This document shows, piece after piece, positions 9,773-18,476 of a stretch of 64,000 bases of DNA; the first letter of the stretch is position 1; the number at the start of each line of letters is the position of its first letter. This DNA comes from Thiohalocapsa sp. PB-PSB1 (GTDB taxonomy: Bacteria > Pseudomonadota > Gammaproteobacteria > Chromatiales > Chromatiaceae). Below the pieces are notes generated by a model, which was given only the letters and a program-made list of their open reading frames with translations, was not told where the DNA came from and did not search any database. Where the stretch lies: NCBI GenBank assembly GCA_016745215.1, contig CP050890.1:3968001-4032000 (forward strand). The letters are read 5' to 3'. Made by a program: the position numbers and the translations under genes.

Positions 9773-10366
9773 TCATGCGGGCGCAGCTGGGGATACATCC
9801 TTGCTATCTGCTCGACAATGACTTGCGCGCTTCCTTCCGATCACCAAAGCCTGCTTCAATTCCCCTCGAAAACGAGAGCGCAAGGCGCGCCGATTGAGCT
9901 TGAGCAGAGTGCCTCCTTGTTCGAAGTGGTAAATCAGCGCTCGTCCCATGGCATAGGTGATCGCTGAGCCGGCGACAGCAATGCCGCCACTGCCCGGCAG
10001 CGTTCCAATACCAGGAAGCAGCTTGGCACCGGAACTCAAGGCGATAACTGACAAGGTCGGTATACTCCCGCTCACCAGGGACATCAGCATGGCTTTGGCG
10101 CGGATTTCGTCAAACGCGATTTGGTAGAGGGCCGCAAGAGAACGGATCATGGCCACCTGGATCACGACCAACGCGGCAGCGTCGAATACCGGGAATGGTA
10201 CTAACCCTACCGTTGCAGCAGAGAGGACGTGGCTCTTAATGAGATTCTCGGCTTGCTGACAGCGGACGACGGAGTCGATATCTCGCGTCAATTTTTCTGC
10301 CATATCGGCCGCGGCACAGGCACGCAATGAAGCGTCATCGTTGGGGGCTTTATTCACCCGAGACAT
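9773..10366 (-). CDS. DUF697 (YcjF-like) membrane protein
   Basis: A 197-residue protein of DUF697 character: an N-terminal helix rich in charged residues, then VLSAATVGLVPFPVFDAAAL with the usual VPxPxxD feature, ...QVAMIRSLAALYQIAFDE..., and two glycine-rich hydrophobic segments (...LPGIGTLPGSGGIAVAGSAI...) ending in TYAMGRALIYHFEQGGT. DUF697 proteins are integral membrane proteins often placed beside GTPase genes; here the partners are OmpA-like and coiled-coil genes. It is the first gene of the three-gene operon, and the OmpA gene starts 36 bp after its stop. The function is unknown. Confidence 0.85.
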   Translation of the reverse strand: MSRVNKAPNDDASLRACAAADMAEKLTRDIDSVVRCQQAENLIKSHVLSAATVGLVPFPVFDAAALVVIQVAMIRSLAALYQIAFDEIRAKAMLMSLVSGSIPTLSVIALSSGAKLLPGIGTLPGSGGIAVAGSAITYAMGRALIYHFEQGGTLLKLNRRALRSRFRGELKQALVIGRKRASHCRADSKDVSPAAPA

Positions 10367-10622
10367 TGGAGGTTTTCGACATCAGGTGAGTAATCCAGGT
10401 AGGTACCCGGCTGTAGTGGGGAGCTCTTGTGGGTTTCAATTCGGGTACGGTTGCAGGGTTGCGCCGGTATTGCCACGTTGCGCAAAGATCGAAGTTTACC
10501 TTCGACGGTTTTGATTATAGAGTCGGTCTTGCGGTAACTCCATACCCGACATCTCACAAAATGGAAACCAACGCGCTGAGCGACCGCGAAGCTGCATCTT
10601 CTAACAAGGTTTTGAGTTCCCA

Positions 10623-11537
10623 ATGCCCTTTTCTGAACCGATCACCTTTACTGTTGGAGGCCCGATCCTCGACCGCTCTGCCCATCTCAGGCAGGATGCA
10701 ATGCGCATGATGTCCGAGCCCGGCGCGCTGTCCATCCCGTTCTCGAATGGCAGGCCTCTGATCGATCTCAGTGGTCCTGTGCTCCGCCTTGCCTGGCTTA
10801 CGGGGGGCGCAAATTGGCAAGCGCAGGCTCGCGTCTTTCTTGGCATGATAGGGTCTGAGCCGCGTTTTGCGGTCGCAGTGAATACAATGCAGGCAAACGC
10901 TCTGACCACTGCGCCCAAACGCAAGTGGATCGACCTACGCTCGGTTGCGGGCGAGTTGGATGCAGGCGATGCAACCGCGGCAGCCACCGCCAAGGCACTG
11001 CTTGGCTGGAACGCCACCCATCGCTTCTGTGCCAACTGCGGCATACCGACCCATGATGAGGAAGGCGGCTGGCGGCGACGCTGCCCCGACTGCAATACCC
11101 TGCACTTCCCGCGTACGGACCCGGTGGTGATCATGCTGATCACCGATGGCAAACAGGTATTGGTTGGGCGCCAGCCGGCCTGGCCCGAGGGGCTCTACTC
11201 GCTGCTCGCGGGCTTTGTCGAGCCCGGTGAAACAATCGAGGACGCGGTTCGCCGCGAGGTGATGGAAGAAGCGGGGGTGGCCGTCGGCAATGTCCGCTAC
11301 CTCGCCTGCCAGCCCTGGCCCTTCCCTTCCAACCTGATGATCGGCTGCATCGGCCGGGCGCTGAGTTGGCAGATCAGCATCGATCACAGGGAACTGGAAA
11401 CTGCCTGCTGGGTGAGTCGCGCTGACATGCTGCGCGCGCTGGCTGGCGATCATCCGGATATCGCCGCGCCGCGTCAGTATAGCATTGCCCGCTCGATTCT
11501 CTCGGCCTGGACAGCCGGGCAGATCGCGGAAATGTGA
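10623..11537 (+). CDS. nudC: NAD(+) diphosphatase NudC (Nudix)
   Basis: A 304-residue Nudix hydrolase that cleaves NAD(H) to NMN(H) and AMP and, in E. coli, removes NAD caps from RNA. A zinc ribbon is formed by Cys136, Cys139, Cys154 and Cys157. The Nudix box GFVEPGETIEDAVRREVMEE spans about residues 197-216. The NADH-specific motif follows as CQPWPFPSNLMIG (about 229-241; usually SQPWPFPxS, so the first residue is Cys here). The N-terminal domain is divergent as usual. It is monocistronic and divergent from the DUF697 operon across about 256 bp. The call is firm. Confidence 0.95.
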   Translation: MPFSEPITFTVGGPILDRSAHLRQDAMRMMSEPGALSIPFSNGRPLIDLSGPVLRLAWLTGGANWQAQARVFLGMIGSEPRFAVAVNTMQANALTTAPKRKWIDLRSVAGELDAGDATAAATAKALLGWNATHRFCANCGIPTHDEEGGWRRRCPDCNTLHFPRTDPVVIMLITDGKQVLVGRQPAWPEGLYSLLAGFVEPGETIEDAVRREVMEEAGVAVGNVRYLACQPWPFPSNLMIGCIGRALSWQISIDHRELETACWVSRADMLRALAGDHPDIAAPRQYSIARSILSAWTAGQIAEM

Positions 11538-11614
11538 CGAGGGCGGGTGTTGCCTGTGTAGAATGTTCAGCTATTCAACCAGGAATGAAGTTTGATTTCC
11601 TCATATTCTTTGAA

Positions 11615-11960
11615 GGCAGCGCCCAGCGAACATCCGCCCAGTAGATATTCACCCAGTAGATATTCACCCAGTAACCATCAGGTTTCTCACGGCCTGATGT
11701 CATGTCTTTTCGATCCCGATCCCGATCAAGTCGCGCTGGGCGGGTTGCACCCTGGGGTATCTTCAGTTTCTTTGTCGAGAGGACAGTGGCCTACAGCCTT
11801 TCTCCCGGGAAAGGCGCGGCGCTCGCGTCCGCTCCGCTGGCATCATTTGCCGGGTCGCCCGCAGCGGGCTCCAAAGCCGACCGGCTCCCACGGCGGGTCA
11901 AGGTCCGCTTGCGGGCGAGATGCCTCGGCCCCTCTGCACACTCTGCGGTGAATTCTTACT
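11615..11960 (+). repeat. Dispersed repeat family B, copy 1 (15-bp units plus conserved body)
   Basis: The left end holds tandem 15-bp units related to CCGCCCAGCAAACAT (here drifted to ACCCAGTAGATATTC forms), followed by a conserved body containing GTTTCTCACG, GATGTCATGTCTTTTCGA, short CCCGAT repeats, CGCTGGGCGGGTTG and CCTGGGGTATCTTCAG. The same order of blocks recurs inverted at 32419-32775 and directly at 53790-54075 and 60043-60328. No coding capacity is convincing. A further segment at about 11990-12055 (CTTCGCGAAGGCGAAT) matches, inverted, sequence near 30080-30125. Confidence 0.75.
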
Positions 11961-12091
11961 TTGAAGGCAGCACCCATCAGGCCGGAAGATCCGCATAGAG
12001 CGACGATAGGGGGCTTGCCGCTTCGCGAAGGCGAATGAGAATTCGGCGCTAGTGGATATGTTTCTCTCCGGCAATCGCCTTAAACCTCCGC

Positions 12092-13960
12092 CTAATCAAA
12101 TAACGCCAGCTTAAGTAAAAGATTCTCCCGTGGGGCCAACCGCAGATCAATGTAACCATTGTTGGCCGAGAATCTTCGTCCATCGAATACCTCCTGCGCT
12201 GCATCGCACAGCCCCAAACAGGCAATCGGAAGGGTAATTGAGCTTTCCTCGCCAGCGCGATTGAGCACGGCGATATAGGCGCGACCATGACCATATCGGG
12301 CAAAGGTCAGATGCGTTTCCCCAACGCTAAGAAACTTGTGGGCACCGTCGGACAGCACGGGCTCATCCCGCTTGAGTCGGGCGAGGGTTCGATACAGTGT
12401 GCGAAAACCTTGATCCCACTGCTCTTCGCGCCACTCCATTGGATAGCGGCACCCCTCGACATTGCGCGCATGCCCGGCTAGGCCGACCTCGTTTCCATAC
12501 CAGATCGTGGGCGCCCCCGGCAGCAGAAACTGCAATATTGTAACGCCGCGATAAAGAGCCCAGTCAAATCCGGGACCATGATGCAGGCGGTGAATATCGT
12601 GGGAGTCCAGCAGATTCATTTGCAAACCGACGTGCTGGCTCGGCAGTCGGTCCAGAGTCTGGCGCAGCATAATTTCCAGTTCATGACCGGTCACGGGTGG
12701 GCTGCGCTTGGGCTGGAATTCTACGGCTTGTGTCTCGAAGCGGGCGCGCTCCCCAAGCCAGCGCCGCAATGGGCTTGCGCAGCCGAAATAGTTCATCGTG
12801 CCATCCCACTGGTCGCCGAGCTGGTAGGAAATCGCATCTTCCCAGTGCTCGCCGACGATGTAGGCGTCGGCATTCTCGGCCTTCACGGCACGCCGCACGC
12901 CGCGCCAGATTTCGTGGCCGAATTGGTCTTGATCGCGCCGGCCTGTCATGTTGCCCACATCGAAACGCCAGCCATCGATCTGCCATGGTGGTCGCAGCCA
13001 ATGTTTCACCAACGCCTGGTCGCTGTCCCAGATGATCCGGCGCAATTGCTGACTGGCATAATTCAGCTGCGGCAATGTCCGAACCCCCGCCCAACTGGCA
13101 TAGCCTCCGCGGCCATCGGGATAATAGAAACCAGCCTCCTTGGAGTCTCCAGCGCGTTGCGCCTGCACAAACCAGGGATGCGCGGAGCCGGTATGATTGA
13201 GGGAGACATCAAGCACGACCTTGATGCCCTTCTCCCGCGCCGCGCTGGTCAACCGGGCCAACGCATCGTCGCCGCCGAGCGCTTCGTCCACATGAAAATA
13301 GTCGGTACAGTCGTAGCGATGTGTGGTCATCGCGCGGAAGATCGGCGTCAAATACAGCGCGGTGACACCGAGATCTTGCAAATAATCCAATTTCTCGCCA
13401 ATGCCCTCGAGGTCGCCGTTAAAAAAGTCCATACAGCGCCCTTCGGCATAGTCGAGTGGTGCGTCAGTCCAGTTCATGGCGCGCGGTTGCCCGCCATCGA
13501 ACCGGTACTCGCGCGATTGGCGTCCGATCGACTGATCGCCATTGCGAAAGCGATCCGGATAGATCTGATAGAACACCGCGGACTGTACCCAACGTGCACC
13601 ATCGAAGCCGGGCATCAATGTCCAGTCGCAATCCTCGGTGGGAGCCACCGTATGCAGACCGGCGCGCGTGTAAAACAAAATATCCGTGTCGCTATGGCAT
13701 AGGAAATGCCAATGAATCATCTGCGCATGCGGCACCGGCAGTTTTGCCTCCCAGAATACGAATCGCCGACCCTCGCGCACTCGCTGCATGGGCTGGCGCT
13801 CAGAATGCCCGCAGAGCACCGAGCGCAGGGTCACCGCGCGTAACGGTGCCTCTTTCCAGACCTTGAGACGCAGCCGGACAGAACCGCCAACGGGTGGGTC
13901 CAGGTCCGATACGAACTCGGAATTGACCTCGAATTGAAGCGAGTCTTGCCAGTTCATCAT
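12092..13960 (-). CDS. GH13 alpha-amylase family protein (maltodextrin-hydrolase-like)
   Basis: A 622-residue glycoside hydrolase. About 120 N-terminal residues form a beta-sandwich-like domain as in cyclomaltodextrinase/MalZ enzymes, then the catalytic barrel begins at VFYQIYPDRFRNGD. The conserved regions are visible: KVVLDVSLNHTG (region I), GWRFDVGN with the nucleophile Asp (II), YIVGEHWED with the acid/base Glu (III) and NLLDSHDIHR (IV). No signal peptide is seen, so a cytoplasmic maltodextrin hydrolase is likely. The gene starts 12 bp after the stop of the ABC ATPase gene, so it may be the last gene of that operon. GGAG lies a few bases before the start. Substrate specificity is inferred. 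Confidence 0.88.
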   Translation of the reverse strand: MMNWQDSLQFEVNSEFVSDLDPPVGGSVRLRLKVWKEAPLRAVTLRSVLCGHSERQPMQRVREGRRFVFWEAKLPVPHAQMIHWHFLCHSDTDILFYTRAGLHTVAPTEDCDWTLMPGFDGARWVQSAVFYQIYPDRFRNGDQSIGRQSREYRFDGGQPRAMNWTDAPLDYAEGRCMDFFNGDLEGIGEKLDYLQDLGVTALYLTPIFRAMTTHRYDCTDYFHVDEALGGDDALARLTSAAREKGIKVVLDVSLNHTGSAHPWFVQAQRAGDSKEAGFYYPDGRGGYASWAGVRTLPQLNYASQQLRRIIWDSDQALVKHWLRPPWQIDGWRFDVGNMTGRRDQDQFGHEIWRGVRRAVKAENADAYIVGEHWEDAISYQLGDQWDGTMNYFGCASPLRRWLGERARFETQAVEFQPKRSPPVTGHELEIMLRQTLDRLPSQHVGLQMNLLDSHDIHRLHHGPGFDWALYRGVTILQFLLPGAPTIWYGNEVGLAGHARNVEGCRYPMEWREEQWDQGFRTLYRTLARLKRDEPVLSDGAHKFLSVGETHLTFARYGHGRAYIAVLNRAGEESSITLPIACLGLCDAAQEVFDGRRFSANNGYIDLRLAPRENLLLKLALFD

Positions 13961-13972
13961 TTTCTCCGTTTG

Positions 13973-16018
13973 TCAAACCTCGACCAGGATACAACGTGCC
14001 GTTCGACTGTCGCTCAAACGCGTCGCATTCGGGTAGGCGCGAGCACAATCCGGCTGCGCCTGCGGACAGCGTGGATGAAAATGGCAGCCGGGCGGAGGAT
14101 TGGCGGGTGACGGCATATCACCTTGTAGGCGTATGATTTCGCGACGTTTTTCCGGGTCGACAATGGGCACCGCGGACAACAGCGCCCTGGTGTAGGGATG
14201 ACGGGGATCATCCAACACCTCGGCGGCATTGCCGTGCTCAACGATGCGGCCTAAGTACATCACCGCCACCTCATGTGCCAGGTAGGATACGACCGAGATA
14301 TCATGGGTGATGAACAAATAGCTCAGGCCGAGATCCTGCTGTAGTTGTTTCAGCAGGTTCAGGATCTGCGCCTGCACCGAGACATCCAGCGCGCTCGTGG
14401 GTTCATCGCAGATAATGACCTTGGGATTCACCGCCAGAGCGCGGGCAATGCAGATGCGCTGGCGTTGTCCGCCAGAGAATTCGTGGGCATAACGGCTCAT
14501 GGCCTGTTCGCCGATCCCGACCTGCTCCAGCAATGCGGCGACACGTTGGCGACGCGCCTTGCGTCCAGGCTCGATGCCAAGCGCCTGTAATCCCTCCCCG
14601 ACGATGTCGCCCACTAGCATGCGCGGGTTCATGGACGCAAAAGGATCTTGGAAGATGATCTGCAAATCCTCGCGATAGCGGCGCATCTGTCTGGCACTGA
14701 TGCGCGCCAGATCGACATCCTGATAGTACGTGCTGCCTCCAGTGGGACGTTCCAATTGTAAGATGCCCTTGCCGACCGTGGTCTTGCCGCAGCCGGACTC
14801 GCCAACCAGGGCCAGGGTTTGACCGGCGCGCAATGCCAGATCGACACCATCGACGGCTTTGACATGGCCAACGGTCTTTTTGAACAATCCGCGTCGGATC
14901 GGAAAGTGCACTTGGAGGTCGCGCACCGCCAATACGATATGACCCGGATCATCGCTGCTGCCAACGGCTGGCGGCGAAGTCGACGCGGTGGCAGCCGGCG
15001 GTGCGTAGTCCGGCCGCCCATCCTGCCATAGCAGGCAACGCACATGGTGGTTATCCTGAGCCTGATACCAGCCTGGTTCGGTGTTCTGACATCGATGCAT
15101 GACCCGGAAGCAGCGATCGGCAAAGCGGCAGCCGCTGAAGGCGCGTTCCAATGACGGCACGCGCCCAGGAATGATCGCCAGCTCCGAGGCGCGCTTGGCC
15201 GCGCTCGGCACGGCCTCCATCAATTTGCGGCTGTAAGGATGCGCTGGGGCGGCGAAGAACTCCTGCACATTCGCCTGCTCGACAATCTGCCCAGCGTACA
15301 TGACGGCGAGCCGATCCGCGGTCTCGGCGACAACACCAAGGTCGTGGGTAATCAGCAAGACTGCCATGCCGGTCTCGCGTTGCAGGCCCTTCAGCAGCTG
15401 CAACACTTGCGCCTGGATAGTCACATCCAGTGCCGTGGTCGGCTCGTCTGCAATCAGCAAGCGTGGATCACCGGCCAGCGCCATCGCGATCATGATGCGT
15501 TGCTTCATACCACCGGAGAGTTGATGGGGGTACTCGTCGACACGCCGCGCCGGGTCGGGTATGCCCACCGCGCGCAATAGTTCGACAACCCGATCGCGAA
15601 TGGAATTGCGCGGTCGGCCCTGATGCACCCGCACCGCCTCGGCAATCTGCGTACCGACTGTCAGCACCGGATTCAGGGAGGTTTGCGGCTCCTGGAAGAT
15701 CATGCCCATACGCCCGCCGCGCACGCCACGCATTTCGCGTTCCGATAATGCGAATAGCTCCTCATTGTCGAGCCACACCGAGCCGCTCAGGATACGCCCG
15801 GACAATGGCAGCAAACGCATCAGCGACAAAGCGGTCATGGATTTGCCGCAGCCGGACTCGCCGAGCAGGGCAAGGGTTTCGCCGGCGCGGATTTCGAAAC
15901 CGACTCCATCGCAGACGCGCACCGGTCCGCTGCCATCGGCATGCTGCTCGGCATGCCCGAGTTCGGTGGTCAGGTTCTCGACTCGCAGCAGTACCTGGTT
16001 GTTCGGCGCTCCGCTCAT
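13973..16018 (-). CDS. Peptide-type ABC importer, fused double ATPase (DppD-DppF/YejF-like)
   Basis: A 681-residue protein starting at 16018 (MSGAPNNQVLLRVENLTTEL), whose ATG overlaps the stop of the upstream permease. It contains two complete nucleotide-binding domains: Walker A LLGESGCGKSMTAL and LVGESGCGKTTVGK, signatures HQLSGGMKQR and FSGGQRQR, and Walker B LLIADEPTTALD and VIICDEPTSALD. Each half ends in the C-terminal Cys-containing oligopeptide extension (CRFADRCF... and CHFHPRCPQAQPDCA), which in this family holds an iron-sulfur cluster. The two halves would energise the heterodimeric permease encoded just upstream. This belongs to the Dpp/Opp/Yej class; the ligand is unknown. Confidence 0.93.
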   Translation of the reverse strand: MSGAPNNQVLLRVENLTTELGHAEQHADGSGPVRVCDGVGFEIRAGETLALLGESGCGKSMTALSLMRLLPLSGRILSGSVWLDNEELFALSEREMRGVRGGRMGMIFQEPQTSLNPVLTVGTQIAEAVRVHQGRPRNSIRDRVVELLRAVGIPDPARRVDEYPHQLSGGMKQRIMIAMALAGDPRLLIADEPTTALDVTIQAQVLQLLKGLQRETGMAVLLITHDLGVVAETADRLAVMYAGQIVEQANVQEFFAAPAHPYSRKLMEAVPSAAKRASELAIIPGRVPSLERAFSGCRFADRCFRVMHRCQNTEPGWYQAQDNHHVRCLLWQDGRPDYAPPAATASTSPPAVGSSDDPGHIVLAVRDLQVHFPIRRGLFKKTVGHVKAVDGVDLALRAGQTLALVGESGCGKTTVGKGILQLERPTGGSTYYQDVDLARISARQMRRYREDLQIIFQDPFASMNPRMLVGDIVGEGLQALGIEPGRKARRQRVAALLEQVGIGEQAMSRYAHEFSGGQRQRICIARALAVNPKVIICDEPTSALDVSVQAQILNLLKQLQQDLGLSYLFITHDISVVSYLAHEVAVMYLGRIVEHGNAAEVLDDPRHPYTRALLSAVPIVDPEKRREIIRLQGDMPSPANPPPGCHFHPRCPQAQPDCARAYPNATRLSDSRTARCILVEV

Positions 16019-17502
16019 CGGGCACTCCGCAAGCGCGGATCGAAGGCATCGCGCACCGTATCGGCAAACAGATTGGCCGCTAGCACCAAGGTGAACATGA
16101 ACATGAATGCGGATGCCAGCGACCACCAAACGATCGGCTCGCGCGCCAGTTCCAGCCGCGCGCTATTGATCATATTACCCCAGCTATTCATAGTTGGATC
16201 GACACCGATATTGACATAAGACAGAACTGCCTCGGCCAGCACCAGCCCGCTGAAATCGAGCACCACCGTGATCATGACAATATGCAGTACATTAGGCAGA
16301 ATATGGCGGCTGATGATGGTGGAATGGCGCACACCGAGGGCGATAGCGGCCTGCACATAGTCGGTCTCGCGCAATTTCAGCGCCTCACCGCGCAGCAGCC
16401 GGCATAGTCCGGTCCAGCTGGTAATACCAAGAATGATGCACAAAAATAGCAGGCGCAGGTCGGCTCGCTGCACCAGGCTCTCGAACTGCTCGGCGTTGTT
16501 GGTCATATAGACCTGCAGCATCAGAATGGCCGCGGCAATCAGCAACACGCCAGGGATGGAATTCAGGGTGGTATATAAGTACTGGATAATGTCGTCGGTC
16601 AGGCCGCGGAAATAGCCTGCCATGATGCCCAAGATCACCGCCGCGGGCAGCATCACCAAGGTGGTCAGGGTGCCGATCACGAGCCCGGTGCGAATGCTCT
16701 TCAGGCTTTGATAGAACACATCCTCGCCGACCTTGTCGGTACCCAGGATATGGTATTTGCTGGCAAGTTCAGCAGCGATAAAGCTCAGCGCAAGCATCAC
16801 CGCCAACGTGATCAGTACAACTCGCCAAGGGATTCGGTTCGCTGCTGGGGCTTCTATCGGAGTTTCTATTGGCATGCGAGGGAATATGATCTGGCGTGCG
16901 GTGTCGCCAAAGCTCTGCCTTAGCCGCCGCGCCAATATTCCTGTCAATGCTGCCGAAAATACCGTCCAAACCAACATACCTAGCAGCAAACCGAATAATC
17001 CCCGCCAAAGAATATCCAGAGTACGTTGCGCCGGATCATCGAGATGTGCCCCGCCATATTTAAGGCGTGGGTAATCGCGCACCACACGACCATCCGGCTG
17101 CTCAATGGCCTCTTTAACAAACAAATGGGTGGCGAAGGGCGCAGAAAAGGTCTTCTCTTCGCGCTCGCGCAGACTCGTAAGCCAGACATCAAGCAGAGAC
17201 AGCACCTCCTTGCTGTATCTGGCGTCAGGGGTCGACGGGGCGCTGGAGTCTCCACCGTCAGATACCAACTCGGCACTCTTTGCCGTTGGCTTGATAGGCG
17301 GATGAAAATGCACAGAGTCGAGCAGCCCGATTACCAGATAAAAGGCGATGACAACCAGCGCCGCAACGCCGACCTTGGAGCGTCCAACGCTGCGCCAGGG
17401 CGCTCGCAGGTGCTCATGGCGGGACGCATACAACGCGAAGCCGACAGCCACCGCGATGAGCAGAAAAATCAGTATGTCGGTGGTCAGCAATACTGGCATC
17501 AT
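16015..17502 (-). CDS. ABC transporter permease (OppC/YejE-like) with large N-terminal insert
   Basis: A 495-residue permease, longer than the usual 300-340. After a first helix (ILIFLLIAVAVGFALYASRH) and a second one (VGVAALVVIAFYLVIGLLDS) there is a periplasmic insert of roughly 150 residues, then the standard core starting near VVLITLAVMLALSFIAAELA. The binding-protein-dependent transport signature appears as RGEALKLRETDYVQAAIALG, followed by HILPNVLHIV. The stop overlaps the start of the ATPase gene and its own start overlaps the stop of the partner permease, both as ATGA, so the operon is tightly coupled. The role is import of peptides or peptide-like solutes. Confidence 0.9.
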   Translation of the reverse strand: MMPVLLTTDILIFLLIAVAVGFALYASRHEHLRAPWRSVGRSKVGVAALVVIAFYLVIGLLDSVHFHPPIKPTAKSAELVSDGGDSSAPSTPDARYSKEVLSLLDVWLTSLREREEKTFSAPFATHLFVKEAIEQPDGRVVRDYPRLKYGGAHLDDPAQRTLDILWRGLFGLLLGMLVWTVFSAALTGILARRLRQSFGDTARQIIFPRMPIETPIEAPAANRIPWRVVLITLAVMLALSFIAAELASKYHILGTDKVGEDVFYQSLKSIRTGLVIGTLTTLVMLPAAVILGIMAGYFRGLTDDIIQYLYTTLNSIPGVLLIAAAILMLQVYMTNNAEQFESLVQRADLRLLFLCIILGITSWTGLCRLLRGEALKLRETDYVQAAIALGVRHSTIISRHILPNVLHIVMITVVLDFSGLVLAEAVLSYVNIGVDPTMNSWGNMINSARLELAREPIVWWSLASAFMFMFTLVLAANLFADTVRDAFDPRLRSAR

Positions 17503-18476
17503 GCCAACCTCACCCTGGGATCGACCAGGGTATATGAGATGTCGGTCAGAATAAGACCCAAGATATAAAGCACCGAGCCCAGGAATACCATGGCGCGGAC
17601 AATGGAGAAGTCCTGCCTGTTGATCGCATCGATGGTATAGCTGCCAAGGCCAGGAACGCCGAAGAACGATTCAGTGATCAAGGCGCCCATGAACAACAAC
17701 GGTAGCACTGCGACAACGCCGGTCAGGATCGGGATCAATGCGTTCCCGAACACGTGCCGGAACAACACCATGCGTTCAGGTAACCCCTTGGCGCGGGCAG
17801 TGCGCACATAATCGCGATTGACTTCTTCCAAAAAGAATGTCCGATAGAGCCTTGTACCTGTGCCAATACCGCCAACTACGCCAACAATGACCGGCAGTAT
17901 CAGGAATTTGGCTGCCTCCAGACCAGTGTCATAGCCTGAAATAGGTACCAGATGGAACAGCTTACCGATCAAAAATTGCCCGCCGATGATGTAGAACAGT
18001 CCGGAGATGGACATCATCGCAACTAACAGTATGACACTGCCAAAGTCGATATAGGTGGCGCGAAAAAACACGATCATCAACGCATAGCTGATATTCATAG
18101 CCAAGCCGACGATCAGCACTGGCAGAGCGATGGCTAGGCTTGGCCACATGCGCTGCGAGATGTCGTAGCCGATATTTCGGCCACTGTCCGACGAGCCAAA
18201 ATCGAATGCGAATAATTTGATTGATTTCTGAAAAAAAATAGTCTGGCTAATCTGCTCCAATCCAGATGCATGATCGTTGAAGAGTAATGGTAAATCATAG
18301 CCGTGCTCGGCCTTCCAGTTATCGATTGACTGCTGCGTGACCCGCTTATCTCCGAGCTGCATGCGCGCCATATCATCCGGGGAATTGACGACAAAAAATA
18401 GCACAAAGGTGATCAAATTGACGCCGATCAGAATCGGAATCGCGTACAGCAAGCGCCGGGCGATATAGGCGGTCAT
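17499..18476 (-). CDS. ABC transporter permease (OppB/YejB-like)
   Basis: A 325-residue permease starting at 18476 (MTAYIARRLLYAIPILIGVN), the standard OppB/YejB N-terminus. The start ATG overlaps the TGA of the binding-protein gene, which argues against the longer upstream frame. Six membrane helices can be followed, and the transport signature is present as DYVRTARAKGLPERMVLFRH. The C-terminus (SYTLVDPRVRLA) is typical. Its partner is the larger OppC-like permease directly downstream. Confidence in class is high; the ligand is unknown. Confidence 0.93.
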   Translation of the reverse strand: MTAYIARRLLYAIPILIGVNLITFVLFFVVNSPDDMARMQLGDKRVTQQSIDNWKAEHGYDLPLLFNDHASGLEQISQTIFFQKSIKLFAFDFGSSDSGRNIGYDISQRMWPSLAIALPVLIVGLAMNISYALMIVFFRATYIDFGSVILLVAMMSISGLFYIIGGQFLIGKLFHLVPISGYDTGLEAAKFLILPVIVGVVGGIGTGTRLYRTFFLEEVNRDYVRTARAKGLPERMVLFRHVFGNALIPILTGVVAVLPLLFMGALITESFFGVPGLGSYTIDAINRQDFSIVRAMVFLGSVLYILGLILTDISYTLVDPRVRLA